Below are positions 36,062 to 44,769 of a stretch of DNA of 52,491 nt, in pieces. Origin of the DNA: Sphingobium sp. CCH11-B1 (GTDB lineage Bacteria > Pseudomonadota > Alphaproteobacteria > Sphingomonadales > Sphingomonadaceae); NCBI RefSeq assembly GCF_001556865.1, contig NZ_LSJY01000089.1, positions 1 through 52,491 of the forward strand, written 5' to 3'. The notes below the pieces were generated by a model. The model made no database searches. It saw only the letters and a list, made by a program, of their open reading frames with translations, and was not told the origin of the DNA. The position numbers and the translations under genes are program-made. Numbering within the stretch: the first letter of the stretch is position 1; the number at the start of each line of letters is the position of its first letter.

Positions 36062-36463
36062 ATGATCCCAGCCCTCATCCTGCTGCTCGCCGCCGCGACG
36101 CCCTCCCCCGATCCGGTAGTCGTGCAGAAGGAAGACGCGGAACATTATGTCTGGGGCGGGGTCAACGATGGCTGGCACCTGGTCAAGGGGGACGACCTGT
36201 CCGTGATCGCGGAGCGGCTGCAGCCCGGCAGCAGCGAGGTCCGGCATCGCCATGCAAAGGCGCGGCAGTTCTTCTACGTCCTGTCCGGCGAACTGACGAT
36301 GGAGGCGGCGGGCGTGAGCCATCGCCTGACCGCAGGACAGGGGGTGGAGATCGCGCCGGGCACGCCCCATCAGGCGCAGAACCGGAGCGCCGCGCCGGTC
36401 GATATCCTCGTCATCTCCAGCCCCAAAAGCCATGGCGACCGGATTGAGGAACCGGCCGGCTGA
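36062..36463 (+). CDS. exported cupin-domain protein
   Basis: About 133 residues from ATG 36062. A short hydrophobic leader (MIPALILLLAAATPSPD) suggests export; a longer start at 36026 is possible but would place polar residues in front. The cupin motifs are RHRHAKARQFFYVLSGELTM (His, His and a Gln in place of the usual Glu) and IAPGTPHQAQNRS. The fold binds a metal, but the substrate is not predictable. It diverges from rnr by 76 bp. Confidence 0.75.
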   Translation: MIPALILLLAAATPSPDPVVVQKEDAEHYVWGGVNDGWHLVKGDDLSVIAERLQPGSSEVRHRHAKARQFFYVLSGELTMEAAGVSHRLTAGQGVEIAPGTPHQAQNRSAAPVDILVISSPKSHGDRIEEPAG

Positions 36464-36619
36464 AGCGACCGGATGTTGGAGATCGCGCGCTTAATTTCGC
36501 ATATGTCCCGCAGGATCGAGCGTTTCGTTTCAAAAGTTGGAAATTTTCAGTCCCGGCAGTTCCCGTTGATCCATTCCCTTCTTTAGGCTGGAGACGGGAA
36601 ATAGGACATGGCGGGCGTT

Positions 36620-37279
36620 TCAACCCGCCAGCTTCTCCGCGCGGCCGCGCCATGCTTCCGCCAGCACCGGCATCGCAGCCAGCGCCCGGACGGCGGCGGG
36701 ATCGGTCCGATGGCCACCGCCGATCAGCAGATGGAAGACGCGGGCGGCACTCCATTGGGGATAGGGGCGTTCGAGGAGCGACATGACGGCCCCGGCTTGC
36801 GCCTCCCCTTCGCTTATCACGCGGAAGTAGAGGCCAGCCCGCCCGGTCTTGATGATGGTCGCCATTACGTCCCGCGCGCCGAAGCGATGATCGAGCTTCC
36901 AGCAGGGCTGCCGGCCGTGACTGACCTCGACAATGGCGCTGCCCAGTGAAAAACGGTCGCCAAGGCAGATGTCCTCCTCCGTCATGCCGCGGCTCGCGAT
37001 ATTTTCGCCGAAGGCCCCGGGGGCATCGAACAGAGGATGACCGGGCTTGCGATCACGCCACCAGCCATAATGATCCTGCGGGTAAAGGTGGATCGCCTTG
37101 TCCCAGCCGCCATGATGGATGCGGTCCGCGACCGCGTCCCCGGCCAGCCCGTCCCATGTAACGCGGACGGCGCCGTCGACGGGGCGCTTGCCGATGGCGC
37201 TGTGATCGTCGCCGCGAAACGGCATGGGTGTGCCGACCAGCAGCGCGTCGACGGTCATGAAAGGCGTGCTCATGCGCAC
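36620..37279 (-). CDS. MOSC-domain protein (YiiM-like)
   Basis: A 219-residue protein with a MOSC domain: GLAGDAVADRIHHGGWDKAIHLYPQDHYGWW, GAFGENIASRGMTEEDICLGDRF and VEVSHGRQPCWKLDHRF, the last carrying the conserved cysteine that binds sulfur or molybdopterin. A 3-alpha C-terminal helical region follows (about 165-219). YiiM-type proteins reduce 6-N-hydroxylaminopurine. A start at 37273 (MSTPFM) is equally possible. Confidence 0.87.
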   Translation of the reverse strand: MRMSTPFMTVDALLVGTPMPFRGDDHSAIGKRPVDGAVRVTWDGLAGDAVADRIHHGGWDKAIHLYPQDHYGWWRDRKPGHPLFDAPGAFGENIASRGMTEEDICLGDRFSLGSAIVEVSHGRQPCWKLDHRFGARDVMATIIKTGRAGLYFRVISEGEAQAGAVMSLLERPYPQWSAARVFHLLIGGGHRTDPAAVRALAAMPVLAEAWRGRAEKLAG

Positions 37280-37343
37280 GCCATGCCATCATGGCAGGCA
37301 CAAGGCGATGGCCGTTTTGAACGGGCCGGCCCGCACGGCGATT

Positions 37344-37562
37344 TCAGCCCGCGCTCAGTTCCGATCCGAGCTTGAGGACTTCGCCGCCACGATCGACACT
37401 GATGAGGAATGCGGGGTCCCGGCGCGATCCGTTGCGGCGAACCGGCCTTCCTTCGATCACCCGTTCGACCTGTCCTTCGAACCTTTCGGCAATGCGTCCC
37501 CGGCCGACGCCCTGCCCCCAGTTCCACCTGACCCGCATTCCCTTACGGAAAGTCTCGGTCAT
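37344..37562 (-). CDS. DUF2945 small protein (HVA1/TUDOR-like)
   Basis: A 72-residue protein from ATG 37562, with GGAGAG about 10 bp upstream. It reads MTETFRKGMRVRWNWGQG, then RVIEGRPVRRNGSRRDPAFL and GGEVLKLGSEL, which matches the DUF2945 hypervirulence-associated domain along its length. The domain is a small beta-barrel of unknown ligand, usually present as a single small gene. It lies 65 bp upstream of the MOSC gene on the same strand and diverges from the glycosyltransferase. Function in bacteria is not established. Confidence 0.8.
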   Translation of the reverse strand: MTETFRKGMRVRWNWGQGVGRGRIAERFEGQVERVIEGRPVRRNGSRRDPAFLISVDRGGEVLKLGSELSAG

Positions 37563-37688
37563 TTTCAGCACTCTCTCCTGTTCGGGCGCATGCCGCGCCG
37601 GCCGGCTTTCTCTACAACGATGCCATAATCCCTGGCCGCCTGCAGGGTTCCCTTGGGTTTTGCGGATGGATCGTCTACAGGCGCCGCG

Positions 37689-38867
37689 ATGGATGTTACC
37701 GGCCTTCGTGTCGCCCTGTTCAGCGGCAATTATAATTATGTGCGCGACGGCGCTAACCAGGCGCTCAACCGCTTCGTGGGATATTTGCTGCGTCAGGGCG
37801 CCACCGTCCGGGTCTATTCGCCGACGGTGGCCAGTCCGGCCTTCGAACCGACGGGCGAACTGGTGAGCGCGCCGTCCTTTGCCGTGCCGGGGCGCAAGGA
37901 ATATCGCGTCCCCTATCGGTTGTCGGCCGGATTGCGCCGCGACCTCAAGGCGTTTGCGCCCAACCTCGTCCATGTCGCCAGTCCCGATCCGCTCTGCCAC
38001 CGGGCCCTTAGCTGGGCACGGCGCAGGAACATCCCCACGGTGGCGTCGGTGCATACGCGGTTCGAGACCTATCCGCGCTACTACGGACTGGCTTTCCTGG
38101 AGCCGTTGGTGCTGTCCATGCTGCGCCGCTTCTATCGCCGCTGCGACGCGATCGTCGCGCCGTCGGAATCGATGGCACAACTGCTGCGCGAGCAGCGGAT
38201 GAACTATGATGTCGGCATCTGGACGCGGGGGATCGACCGCGACATCTTCAACCCGGAACGGCGCGACCTGGCCTGGCGGCGGTCGATGGGGATCGAGGAT
38301 GACGCGCCGGTCATCGGCTTCATCGGCCGACTGGTGATGGAAAAGGGCCTGGACGTCTTTTCCGACACGGTCGACCGCCTGAGCGCGCGGCATGTGCGCC
38401 ACAGGGTGCTGGTGGTGGGCGAAGGGCCGGCGCGCGAATGGTTCCAGAACCGCCTGCCCGGCGGCATCTTCACCGGGTTCCAGACGGGCGCTGACCTTGG
38501 CCGGGCGGTGGCGAGCATGGACATGCTGTTCAACCCGTCCGTCACCGAGACGTTCGGCAATGTCACGCTGGAAGCGATGGCCTGCGCGCTGCCCACGGTC
38601 GCGGCGCGCGCCACCGGCAGCGAAAGCCTGGTCACCGAAGGGGTGACCGGCCGGCTGATCCGCCCCGGCGCGATCGAGGATTTCGCCGACGCGCTCCAGA
38701 CCTATTGCCTGGAGGCGGAGGTCCGCCAGCGGGCCGGGCAGGCAGCCCGTGCACGGGCGGAACGCAATGGATGGGATCAGGTGAACCAGGCTCTGGTCGA
38801 CACCTATCTGCGCCTCATCCGCCAGCGATCGCATGGCCTGTCGCCCCGCTCCAGTCCGGTTCCATAA
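37689..38867 (+). CDS. GT4-family glycosyltransferase, MgtA/PimB-like
   Basis: A 392-residue GT-B enzyme from ATG 37689 (MDVTGLRVALFSGNYNYVRDG). N-lobe: NQALNRFVGYLLRQGATVRVYSP and VHTRFETYPRYYGL. C-lobe: GFIGRLVMEKGLDVF (donor binding), VGEGPAREWF and the ETFGNVTLEAMACALPTVAA motif. It resembles the GDP-mannose-dependent alpha-mannosyltransferases of bacterial glycolipid synthesis. In sphingomonads such enzymes help build glycosphingolipids or phosphatidylinositol-type lipids. The substrate is inference. Confidence 0.88.
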   Translation: MDVTGLRVALFSGNYNYVRDGANQALNRFVGYLLRQGATVRVYSPTVASPAFEPTGELVSAPSFAVPGRKEYRVPYRLSAGLRRDLKAFAPNLVHVASPDPLCHRALSWARRRNIPTVASVHTRFETYPRYYGLAFLEPLVLSMLRRFYRRCDAIVAPSESMAQLLREQRMNYDVGIWTRGIDRDIFNPERRDLAWRRSMGIEDDAPVIGFIGRLVMEKGLDVFSDTVDRLSARHVRHRVLVVGEGPAREWFQNRLPGGIFTGFQTGADLGRAVASMDMLFNPSVTETFGNVTLEAMACALPTVAARATGSESLVTEGVTGRLIRPGAIEDFADALQTYCLEAEVRQRAGQAARARAERNGWDQVNQALVDTYLRLIRQRSHGLSPRSSPVP

Positions 38868-38894
38868 TCGGCGCGAACGCCTATATCAGTCGGC

Positions 38895-40214
38895 ATGGCC
38901 GACCTTTTCGCTTCCGATGATGTGCCAGCCGCCGATGGTCCGGCGGCCGATAGCCCGCTGGCCGACCGGCTGCGTCCCCGTACGCTGGACGAGGTGGTCG
39001 GGCAGGAGCATCTGACCGGTCCAGAGGGCGCGATCGGCAGGATGGTCGCGGCGGGGCGTCTTTCCTCCATCATCTTCTGGGGACCGCCCGGCACTGGCAA
39101 GACGACCATATCGCGCCTGTTGGCAGACGCGGTCGGCATGCGCTTCGAGCCGATCTCCGCCGTCTTTTCCGGCGTCGCCGACCTCAAGAAGGTGTTCGCC
39201 GCCGCACGCGAACATGGCCGACGCGGGGAAAAGACGCTGCTCTTCGTGGACGAGATCCACCGTTTCAACCGGGCGCAGCAGGACAGTTTCCTGCCCTTCG
39301 TCGAAGACGGCACGGTGACGCTGGTCGGTGCGACAACCGAAAATCCGAGTTTCGAACTCAATGCGGCGCTGCTGTCGCGGGCGCAGGTTCTGATCCTGCA
39401 GCGGCTGGATGCGGCGGCGCTGGAACAATTGCTGGAGCGCGCCGAAACGCTGACGGGCCGGCCCCTGCCGCTGGACGACGCCGCGCGCGAGGCATTGCTG
39501 GCGAGCGCAGACGGCGACGGGCGTTTCCTGCTGAACCAGGTGGAGACGCTCTATTCCATAGACATTGGCGAGCCGCTCGATCCAGCCGGGCTTTCGGCGC
39601 TGCTGCACCGGCGGGTCGCAGTCTATGACAAGGATCGGGAGGGGCATTACAACCTCATCTCCGCCCTGCACAAATCCTTGCGCGGGTCGGACCCGCAAGC
39701 AGCGCTCTATTATCTGGCGCGGATGCTGACAGCGGGGGAGGAACCGCTATACGTGCTGCGGCGGCTGGTACGGTTCGCGACCGAGGATATCGGCCTCGCT
39801 GACCCGCAGGCGGTGGTGCAATGCCTTGCCGCCAAGGACGCCTATGAATTTCTCGGCTCGCCGGAGGGCGAACTGGCGATCGTCCAAGCCTGCCTCTATT
39901 GCGCGACCGCGCCCAAATCGAACGCCGGCTATATGGCGATGAAGGCGTCCTTCCGATCGGCGCGGGAAACGGGATCGCTGATGCCCCCGATGAACATCGT
40001 CAATGCGCCGACCAAGCTTATGAAGCAGGTGGGGTACGGCAAGGGCTATCAATATGACCATGACGCGGCGGACGGCTTTTCCGGCGCGAACTATTGGCCG
40101 CAGGAGATGAGCCCGCAGGCCTTCTACGCACCCAGCGACCGGGGGTATGAGGCGCGGGTGGCGGAACGCATGGCCTATTGGGACAGGCTGAGGGCGGAGC
40201 GTGCCGAGACGTGA
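38895..40214 (+). CDS. rarA: replication-associated recombination protein A (AAA+ ATPase)
   Basis: A 439-residue AAA+ protein, also called MgsA. The N-terminus is ADRLRPRTLDEVVGQEHLTGPEG. Walker A is FWGPPGTGKTTISRLL and Walker B FVDEIHRFNRAQQDSFLPFVEDG; sensor motif GATTENPSFELNAALLSRAQV. The C-terminal tetramerisation region (SALHKSLRGSDPQAALYYLARML) and NAPTKLMKQVGYGKGYQYDHD are diagnostic. It acts at stalled replication forks. The stop overlaps the start of the next gene by one base (TGATG). Confidence 0.96.
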   Translation: MADLFASDDVPAADGPAADSPLADRLRPRTLDEVVGQEHLTGPEGAIGRMVAAGRLSSIIFWGPPGTGKTTISRLLADAVGMRFEPISAVFSGVADLKKVFAAAREHGRRGEKTLLFVDEIHRFNRAQQDSFLPFVEDGTVTLVGATTENPSFELNAALLSRAQVLILQRLDAAALEQLLERAETLTGRPLPLDDAAREALLASADGDGRFLLNQVETLYSIDIGEPLDPAGLSALLHRRVAVYDKDREGHYNLISALHKSLRGSDPQAALYYLARMLTAGEEPLYVLRRLVRFATEDIGLADPQAVVQCLAAKDAYEFLGSPEGELAIVQACLYCATAPKSNAGYMAMKASFRSARETGSLMPPMNIVNAPTKLMKQVGYGKGYQYDHDAADGFSGANYWPQEMSPQAFYAPSDRGYEARVAERMAYWDRLRAERAET

Positions 40215-41068
40215 TGCGTCGATTCACGCGCTTCGCCGCGATTGACTGGTCTGGAGCGAAAGGCATGCGGCACAAGGGGATCGCGGTCGCCCTGTGCGAG
40301 GAAGGCGATGCCGTTCCCCGACTGGTGGCGGCGCCGGACGGCGTCTGGTCGCGACAGGCGGTCGCCGACTGGCTGACCGGCGCGGCGGGCGATGCGCCTA
40401 CCCTTTTCGGTTTCGACTTCAGCTTCGCGCCGCCCTTTGTCGCGCGGGGCAGTTATCTGCCGGGCGATACGGTGCCGCAGGGTGGGCCGGCCTTCTGGGC
40501 TTATGTCGACGCGATCTGCGACGACCCGGATCTGGGCGCGGCCAGCCTGCTGGAAGTCGCCCACCGCCGCCATTTCTATTTCGGCAAGGCGGACGGGGTG
40601 AAGGCGGCGTTCATGCACAATCGCGCCTGCGAGGCGCGCTACAACGCGGGTGGAGGGGGCAAGCCGTCCACCGTCTATGACGCGATCGGCGCGGCGCAGG
40701 TGGCCAAGGCCAGCTTTGCCGGGATGCGGCTGCTGCATCATGTCCATCGCCATGTCCCGATCTGGCCATTTGACGCACTTCCCCCGGCCGGATCGCTGGT
40801 CGTGGAAATCTATACCAGCATCGCCGCGCGGGCTGCCGGACGCCCCAAGGGCCGGACCAAGATGCGCGACGCGGCGGCGCTGAACGCCGCGCTGGCAGCC
40901 GTGGGATCGGCATCCCATGATGGCTCCGTACCGGACGATCATGGCGCGGACGCCATCCTGACCGCCGCATGGATGCGACAAGTGGCGGAAGACGCAGCGC
41001 TCTGGACCCCGGACGGCATGACGCCAGCCGTCGCGCGGACGGAAGGCTGGACGTTCGGGGTGACTTGA
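40214..41068 (+). CDS. conserved protein of unknown function coupled to rarA (DUF429-like N-terminus)
   Basis: A 284-residue protein. The start FTRFAAIDWSGAKGMRHKGIAV resembles the DUF429 opening (AAIDWSGA), which suggests an RNase H-like fold, and the acidic GFDFSFAPPF could be a second active-site strand. I do not recognise the rest with confidence. The ATG overlaps the rarA stop by one base, so it is co-translated with rarA. A role in nucleic-acid processing would fit but is inference. Confidence 0.7.
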   Translation: MRRFTRFAAIDWSGAKGMRHKGIAVALCEEGDAVPRLVAAPDGVWSRQAVADWLTGAAGDAPTLFGFDFSFAPPFVARGSYLPGDTVPQGGPAFWAYVDAICDDPDLGAASLLEVAHRRHFYFGKADGVKAAFMHNRACEARYNAGGGGKPSTVYDAIGAAQVAKASFAGMRLLHHVHRHVPIWPFDALPPAGSLVVEIYTSIAARAAGRPKGRTKMRDAAALNAALAAVGSASHDGSVPDDHGADAILTAAWMRQVAEDAALWTPDGMTPAVARTEGWTFGVT

Positions 41069-41074
41069 AGGGGG

Positions 41075-41149
<75 letters not shown>

Positions 41150-42000
41150 TGGATGGCGGACGCACTAATAGTCATGGGGACCATGGTCAACGGCGAAAAG
41201 CAGGGGGTGCGCGTGCGCCCGCTTCCCCCCTCGGCAGCGGCGGGACGAACTGACCTCGCGACAGAAGAAAATGGGGGCCGGCATCTCTGCCGGTCCCCAC
41301 TTCCGTCGAGTCTTCCGATCCGCGTCTTTCCGAAGAAGGATGCGATCATCGGCCCGGCGATCCCGCGCGTCCGCTTCTGACGAAGCATGGCAAGGGGTTT
41401 GCTTCGGGCGTCCGGCCATAGGCCTTTACCCTCCGCCGATCGTCTCTTCCGCTCTGCCCGACGTTCACTTTCGCGCGTACCCGGCAGGGCTGTCCTGACG
41501 ATTTGGCTTCCGATCCGGACGATCTTTTCAGATCGAACGCCCATCCACCGACCGATGCAGTAAATGGCTGATTTCTCATCCATTTTTTGGTTCGGATCGC
41601 TCCGGCCCCACTGCTTCGACAAGGGGATGGTGTCACCGATGCCGAGTCGCTCCAAGCAAAATCGGACAGGCTCATGACCGGCAGACTCGCAAATCTGTGG
41701 ATAGATGTGGATAAGTTTTCGAGCGGTCCGCGACGCGCGGATGAACAGGCAAAATCGACGCCGGGCGTCGCCGCACAACCGACGAAGGTCGAACAGCCCG
41801 TTCGGGCGTTGGAGCCAAGCCTTTCACCGTCCAGCGGGTGGCAGCCAGGATCGATTGAGCCCGCGGGGTGGCGCATCCTCTTCCTTCCTAAAAATTTAAG
41901 CCATTTGAAACAAATGTTTAGGTCGTTGCCTCAGGTTCATGCAACCTCGATCAAGGTGGCGGGGTTGAACCGTTCGATTACGCTATTGGAGGAGATAGAT
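41150..42000. other. about 850-bp gene-poor stretch between tRNA-Thr and the glycine-zipper gene
   Basis: No frame here has a recognisable product, a good ribosome-binding site or clean codon use; the longest frames are on the minus strand (41140-41778 and 41346-41876) and look non-coding. Visible elements are an 11-bp hairpin (41273-41298) that reads leftward into CATTTTCTTCTG, two adjacent DnaA-box-like nonamers (41696-41714), and a nested inverted repeat CCTAAA...CATTTG-AAA-CAAATG-TTTAGG (41887-41922). A leftward untranslated RNA ending at the hairpin is possible. Confidence 0.5.
41696..41714 (-). promoter_or_regulatory. two adjacent DnaA-box-like nonamers
   Basis: On the plus strand the sequence has TGTGGATAG (41696-41704) and TGTGGATAA (41706-41714), one base apart. 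The second is a perfect complement of the DnaA box TTATCCACA; the first differs at one position. An AT-rich tract follows about 170 bp later. Two boxes alone do not make an origin; a DnaA-regulated site or chance are alternatives. Confidence 0.4.
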
Positions 42001-42303
42001 ATGCGTAAAGCCCTGCTTGCCCTGGCCGCCGTTTCGCTGGCCATTCCGGCTTCGATGGCTGTGCCGACCGATGGCGCACAGGCACGGAAGAATTATCGCT
42101 ACAAGGAATGGCGCGGCAGGGATGGCCGTACCTATTGCCGCAAGTCGAACGGGACGACGGGCCTGATCGTCGGCGGCGTCGGCGGCGCGCTGGTGGGCCG
42201 TGCGATCGACACGCGCGGCGATCGCGCCACAGGCACGATCCTGGGCGCGGCCGGTGGCGCGCTGCTCGGCAAGGAAATCGACAGCAAGCGCCGCTGCCGT
42301 TGA
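42001..42303 (+). CDS. exported glycine-zipper 2TM-domain protein
   Basis: A 100-residue protein with GGAGGAG 8 bp before ATG 42001. It has a signal peptide (MRKALLALAAVSLAIPASMA), a charged middle (NYRYKEWRGRDGRTYCRK), and a glycine-zipper pair of hydrophobic segments: TGLIVGGVGGALVGRAI and GTILGAAGGALLGKEI. Such proteins sit in the outer membrane or periplasm and are often stress-linked. A single cysteine follows the signal peptide region but not in a lipobox. A strong terminator follows at 42359-42398. Confidence 0.83.
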   Translation: MRKALLALAAVSLAIPASMAVPTDGAQARKNYRYKEWRGRDGRTYCRKSNGTTGLIVGGVGGALVGRAIDTRGDRATGTILGAAGGALLGKEIDSKRRCR

Positions 42304-42358
42304 TCGGGATCGGCGGCGCGTTTACCGCGCCGCCCTCCACGCCCGGATGCGGGGCATG

Positions 42359-42398
42359 AAAAAGGGGCCGGTTTCCTATTGGAAACCGGCCCCTTTTT
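42359..42398. terminator. perfect bidirectional rho-independent terminator
   Basis: An exact 18-bp stem (42359-42376 and 42381-42398) with a 4-nt TATT loop. Arms begin with AAAAA and end with TTTTT, so U-tracts form in both directions. It separates converging genes ending at 42303 and 42414, terminating both. Confidence 0.95.
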
Positions 42399-42413
42399 CA
42401 ATGACATGACGCC

Positions 42414-42698
42414 TTAGTTGCCGGCGGCGGCGCCGCGCGCATCCTCGACGTCGAAGGCGACCCGCTGGCCACCCGACACGCCCGAAACCCTGCCGTTCTT
42501 CACAGCCAGGTTGAAGGCGACGGCGTCGGGGTAACGACGGCCCGAAATCACCTTGCCCGCCTTGGTGTCTTCGACCTGATAGACATAGGTATAGCCTTCA
42601 TGGCTGAAGCGCTGCTTGGGGGCATCTTCGGCAGCGTAGCCGGTGGAAGCGGCCGAGGCCATGATGAAGGCAACAACAAACTTGGACAGCATTCGCAT
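42414..42698 (-). CDS. small exported protein of unknown function
   Basis: A 94-residue protein with a signal peptide (MRMLSKFVVAFIMASAASTGYAA, cut after YAA). The mature part RFSHEGYTYVYQVEDTKAGK and RYPDAVAFNLAVKNGRVSGV is beta-rich without cysteines. I do not recognise a family. AAGGAG lies upstream of the start. It converges on the glycine-zipper gene at a shared terminator. Confidence 0.75.
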   Translation of the reverse strand: MRMLSKFVVAFIMASAASTGYAAEDAPKQRFSHEGYTYVYQVEDTKAGKVISGRRYPDAVAFNLAVKNGRVSGVSGGQRVAFDVEDARGAAAGN

Positions 42699-42842
42699 GG
42701 TTTTGCTCCTTGTGAATGCCGATCAAACACCTCTGGATATTCTTATTCTGTTGAAGCTTTTTTAGATGGCCTCGCTGCATTGCAGCAATCGCAAAGCACG
42801 TCAGGTGGATTGCAACGGACGCAATCGCAACCGTAACGACGA

Positions 42843-43250
42843 TTATTGGCGGGACAGGCCGACAATATGGTCGAATTGCGCTTTCGTCAGTGGCGATACC
42901 GACAGGCGCGATTGGCGGATCATGACCATGTCGGCCAGGGCAGGGTCCGCCTTCATGGTCTTGAGCGTGACGGGCTTTGCCAGCTTTTCCTTGGGCGCGA
43001 CATGGACCGCGATCCACTTGCCCGTTTCGTCCGTGCTATCGGGCGCGGCTTCCTCCGCAATGGTCATGATGCCCACCGCCTCCACGCCGATGTTGCTGTG
43101 GTAGAAGATCGCCAGATCGCCCTTCCGCATCGCCTTCATATGGCCCTGCGCCGCGTGGTTCCGCACGCCGTCCCATTCCGCCTTCCCCTTTGCGACCAGG
43201 TCGTCGTAGGAAAATACGTCGGGTTCCGATTTCATCAGCCAGTAGTTCAT
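42843..43250 (-). CDS. EVE-domain protein
   Basis: A 135-residue EVE (PUA-like) domain from ATG 43250, which has AAGGAGGC just upstream; an upstream ATG at 43331 is rejected because it ignores that site. The family sequence MNYWLMKSEPDVFSYDDL, WDGVRNHAAQGHMKAMRKGD, AIFYHSNIGVEAVGIMTI and ADMVMIRQSRLSVSPL is complete. EVE domains bind modified bases in DNA or RNA and in some genomes join defence systems; here the neighbours are ordinary, so a housekeeping role is likelier. Confidence 0.92.
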   Translation of the reverse strand: MNYWLMKSEPDVFSYDDLVAKGKAEWDGVRNHAAQGHMKAMRKGDLAIFYHSNIGVEAVGIMTIAEEAAPDSTDETGKWIAVHVAPKEKLAKPVTLKTMKADPALADMVMIRQSRLSVSPLTKAQFDHIVGLSRQ

Positions 43251-43354
43251 TTTGCCTCCTTGCATCAGCGGCCGGGCGCGATCAAGGATAGGTGCATGAA
43301 GGGTGGCCCCGGCGCATGGCGGCCCCCGCATCGACCTTTTTGTGGAGAATAGAC

Positions 43355-44299
43355 GTGTCGCAAACGGTGCTGGATCAGGTGCCCGTCCTGTCCCTGGCAG
43401 AAATGCCCAAGGCAGAGTTTGCCCAGGCGTTCGGCCAGTCCTTCCAACGTTTCGGCTTCGCCATGGTGAAGGATCATGGCATGGATCAGGCGCTGATCGA
43501 CGAAGGGTGGACGCTGGCCCGGCGCTTCTTCGAACTGCCCGAGGAGGTCAAGCAGCGCTACAACGCCAAGATCAATGGCGGCCAGCGCGGCTATACAGCG
43601 TTCGGCACCGAGATCGCGAAGGGCGCGAGCGAGAACGACCTTAAGGAATTCTGGCATGTCGGCCGCGACCTGCCGGCCGGCGATCCGCTGGCGGAAACGA
43701 TGCCGCCCAATATCTGGCCGGAAGAAATGCCGGATTTCAAGCCGGCCTTCGCGCGGCTCTATCGCGAATTCGACCGGGTGGGCGCGGAATTGCTGTCGGC
43801 GATCGCGCTCTATCTGGGCCTGCCGGAACGCTGGTTCGACGGCCCGATCGAAAATGGCAATTCGATTCTGCGGCTTCTCCATTATCCGCCGGTGTCGCCG
43901 CAGGCCCCCGGCATCCGGGCCGGCGCGCATGAGGACATCAACCTCATCACCCTGCTGCTGGGCGCGGAGGAAGGCGGGCTGGAGTTGAAGGATCGCGGCG
44001 GAAACTGGTTGCCCGTGGTCCCGCCGCCGGGCGCGCTGGCGATCAATGTGGGCGACATGCTGCAGCGATTGACCAACCATGTGCTGCCCTCGACCAGCCA
44101 TCGCGTGGTCAATCCACCGCCCGAACGGCGCGGCCATTCGCGCTATTCGATGCCCTTCTTCCTGCATCTGCGCCCGGACTTCATCATCGATGCGCTGCCG
44201 CAATGCGTAACGCAGGATAATCCGCGCCGTGAGCCGCCGATCAGCGCGCATGATTATCTGACCGAGCGGCTGATCGAAATCGGGCTGATCAAGAAATAG
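43355..44299 (+). CDS. 2-oxoglutarate/Fe(II) dioxygenase, isopenicillin N synthase-like
   Basis: A 314-residue non-haem iron dioxygenase from GTG 43355, with GGAGA upstream. The N-terminal DIOX_N region (VPVLSLAEMPKAEFAQAFGQSFQRFGFAMVKDHG) and the 2OG-FeII fold are clear. Iron ligands are the His and Asp of GAHEDINLITLL and the distal His of STSHRVVN; the R-x-S 2-oxoglutarate motif is RYSMPFF. The substrate is unknown. The name isopenicillin synthase describes the fold, not the reaction. Confidence 0.9.
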   Translation: MSQTVLDQVPVLSLAEMPKAEFAQAFGQSFQRFGFAMVKDHGMDQALIDEGWTLARRFFELPEEVKQRYNAKINGGQRGYTAFGTEIAKGASENDLKEFWHVGRDLPAGDPLAETMPPNIWPEEMPDFKPAFARLYREFDRVGAELLSAIALYLGLPERWFDGPIENGNSILRLLHYPPVSPQAPGIRAGAHEDINLITLLLGAEEGGLELKDRGGNWLPVVPPPGALAINVGDMLQRLTNHVLPSTSHRVVNPPPERRGHSRYSMPFFLHLRPDFIIDALPQCVTQDNPRREPPISAHDYLTERLIEIGLIKK

Positions 44300-44349
44300 G
44301 CGATCGGCGGTCGTGCCGCGGGGCGATCACAGACCTGGCCGGAACCGGC

Positions 44350-44371
44350 CCCCGGCCTTCGCCGGGGACAG
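44350..44371 (+). terminator. candidate terminator after the dioxygenase gene
   Basis: Stem CCCCGGC (44350-44356)/GCCGGGG (44361-44367) with a 4-nt loop, followed by ACAGGTTTTC. The U-tract is short and displaced, so termination is plausible but not certain. Confidence 0.45.
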
Positions 44372-44385
44372 GTTTTCATGCGTTT

Positions 44386-44769
44386 TCAGTGTCGGCCGCG
44401 CCCCAGCGTGATGCCGATTTCCTCGCCCCGCTCCGACAGGGCGAGCTTCACGATCTTCACCTCGACATGGCTGACCTTGTCGTCCTGAAGGAAGATGGTG
44501 TCGATGATGTGGTCGGCGACTGCCTCAATCAGCGTGAAATGAACGCCCTCGGGCAAGGCGGTCGAGGCCGCATGCTTGAGGTCCATGTAATTTTTGGACC
44601 GGGTGAGCGGGGTGACGGGGTCGTAATGGTCCCCGACTCGCAGCCGGGCGCGGATGGAAATCCGCAACGGCTGGGGCAGATGCGTCTCCTCCGAATAGAT
44701 GCCGGTCAGCACGTCGACGTGCAGGTTGTTGACTTCCAGGGTCAGAAAATCGTCAAATCCGGTGTGCAT
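44386..44769 (-). CDS. folB: dihydroneopterin aldolase
   Basis: A 127-residue FolB/FolX-type tunnel-fold enzyme. It begins LEVNNLHVDVLTGIYSEETH, then SKNYMDLKHAASTALPEGVHFTLIEAVADHIIDTIF with the conserved Glu of the active site, and ends with VKIVKLALSERGEEIGITL, with the conserved Lys. It cleaves 7,8-dihydroneopterin in folate synthesis. No other folate gene is nearby. FolX or QueD homology is a weaker alternative. Confidence 0.88.
   Translation of the reverse strand: MHTGFDDFLTLEVNNLHVDVLTGIYSEETHLPQPLRISIRARLRVGDHYDPVTPLTRSKNYMDLKHAASTALPEGVHFTLIEAVADHIIDTIFLQDDKVSHVEVKIVKLALSERGEEIGITLGRGRH

Noticed and set aside
37563..38834. Upstream extension of the DUF2945 gene to a 496-residue product
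   Set aside because: The extension is antisense to the glycosyltransferase and lacks any motif; the 72-residue DUF2945 start has its own ribosome-binding site.
41696..41714. Chromosomal replication origin
   Set aside because: Only two DnaA-like boxes are present and none of the usual alphaproteobacterial origin neighbours are nearby; kept as a regulatory-site candidate only.
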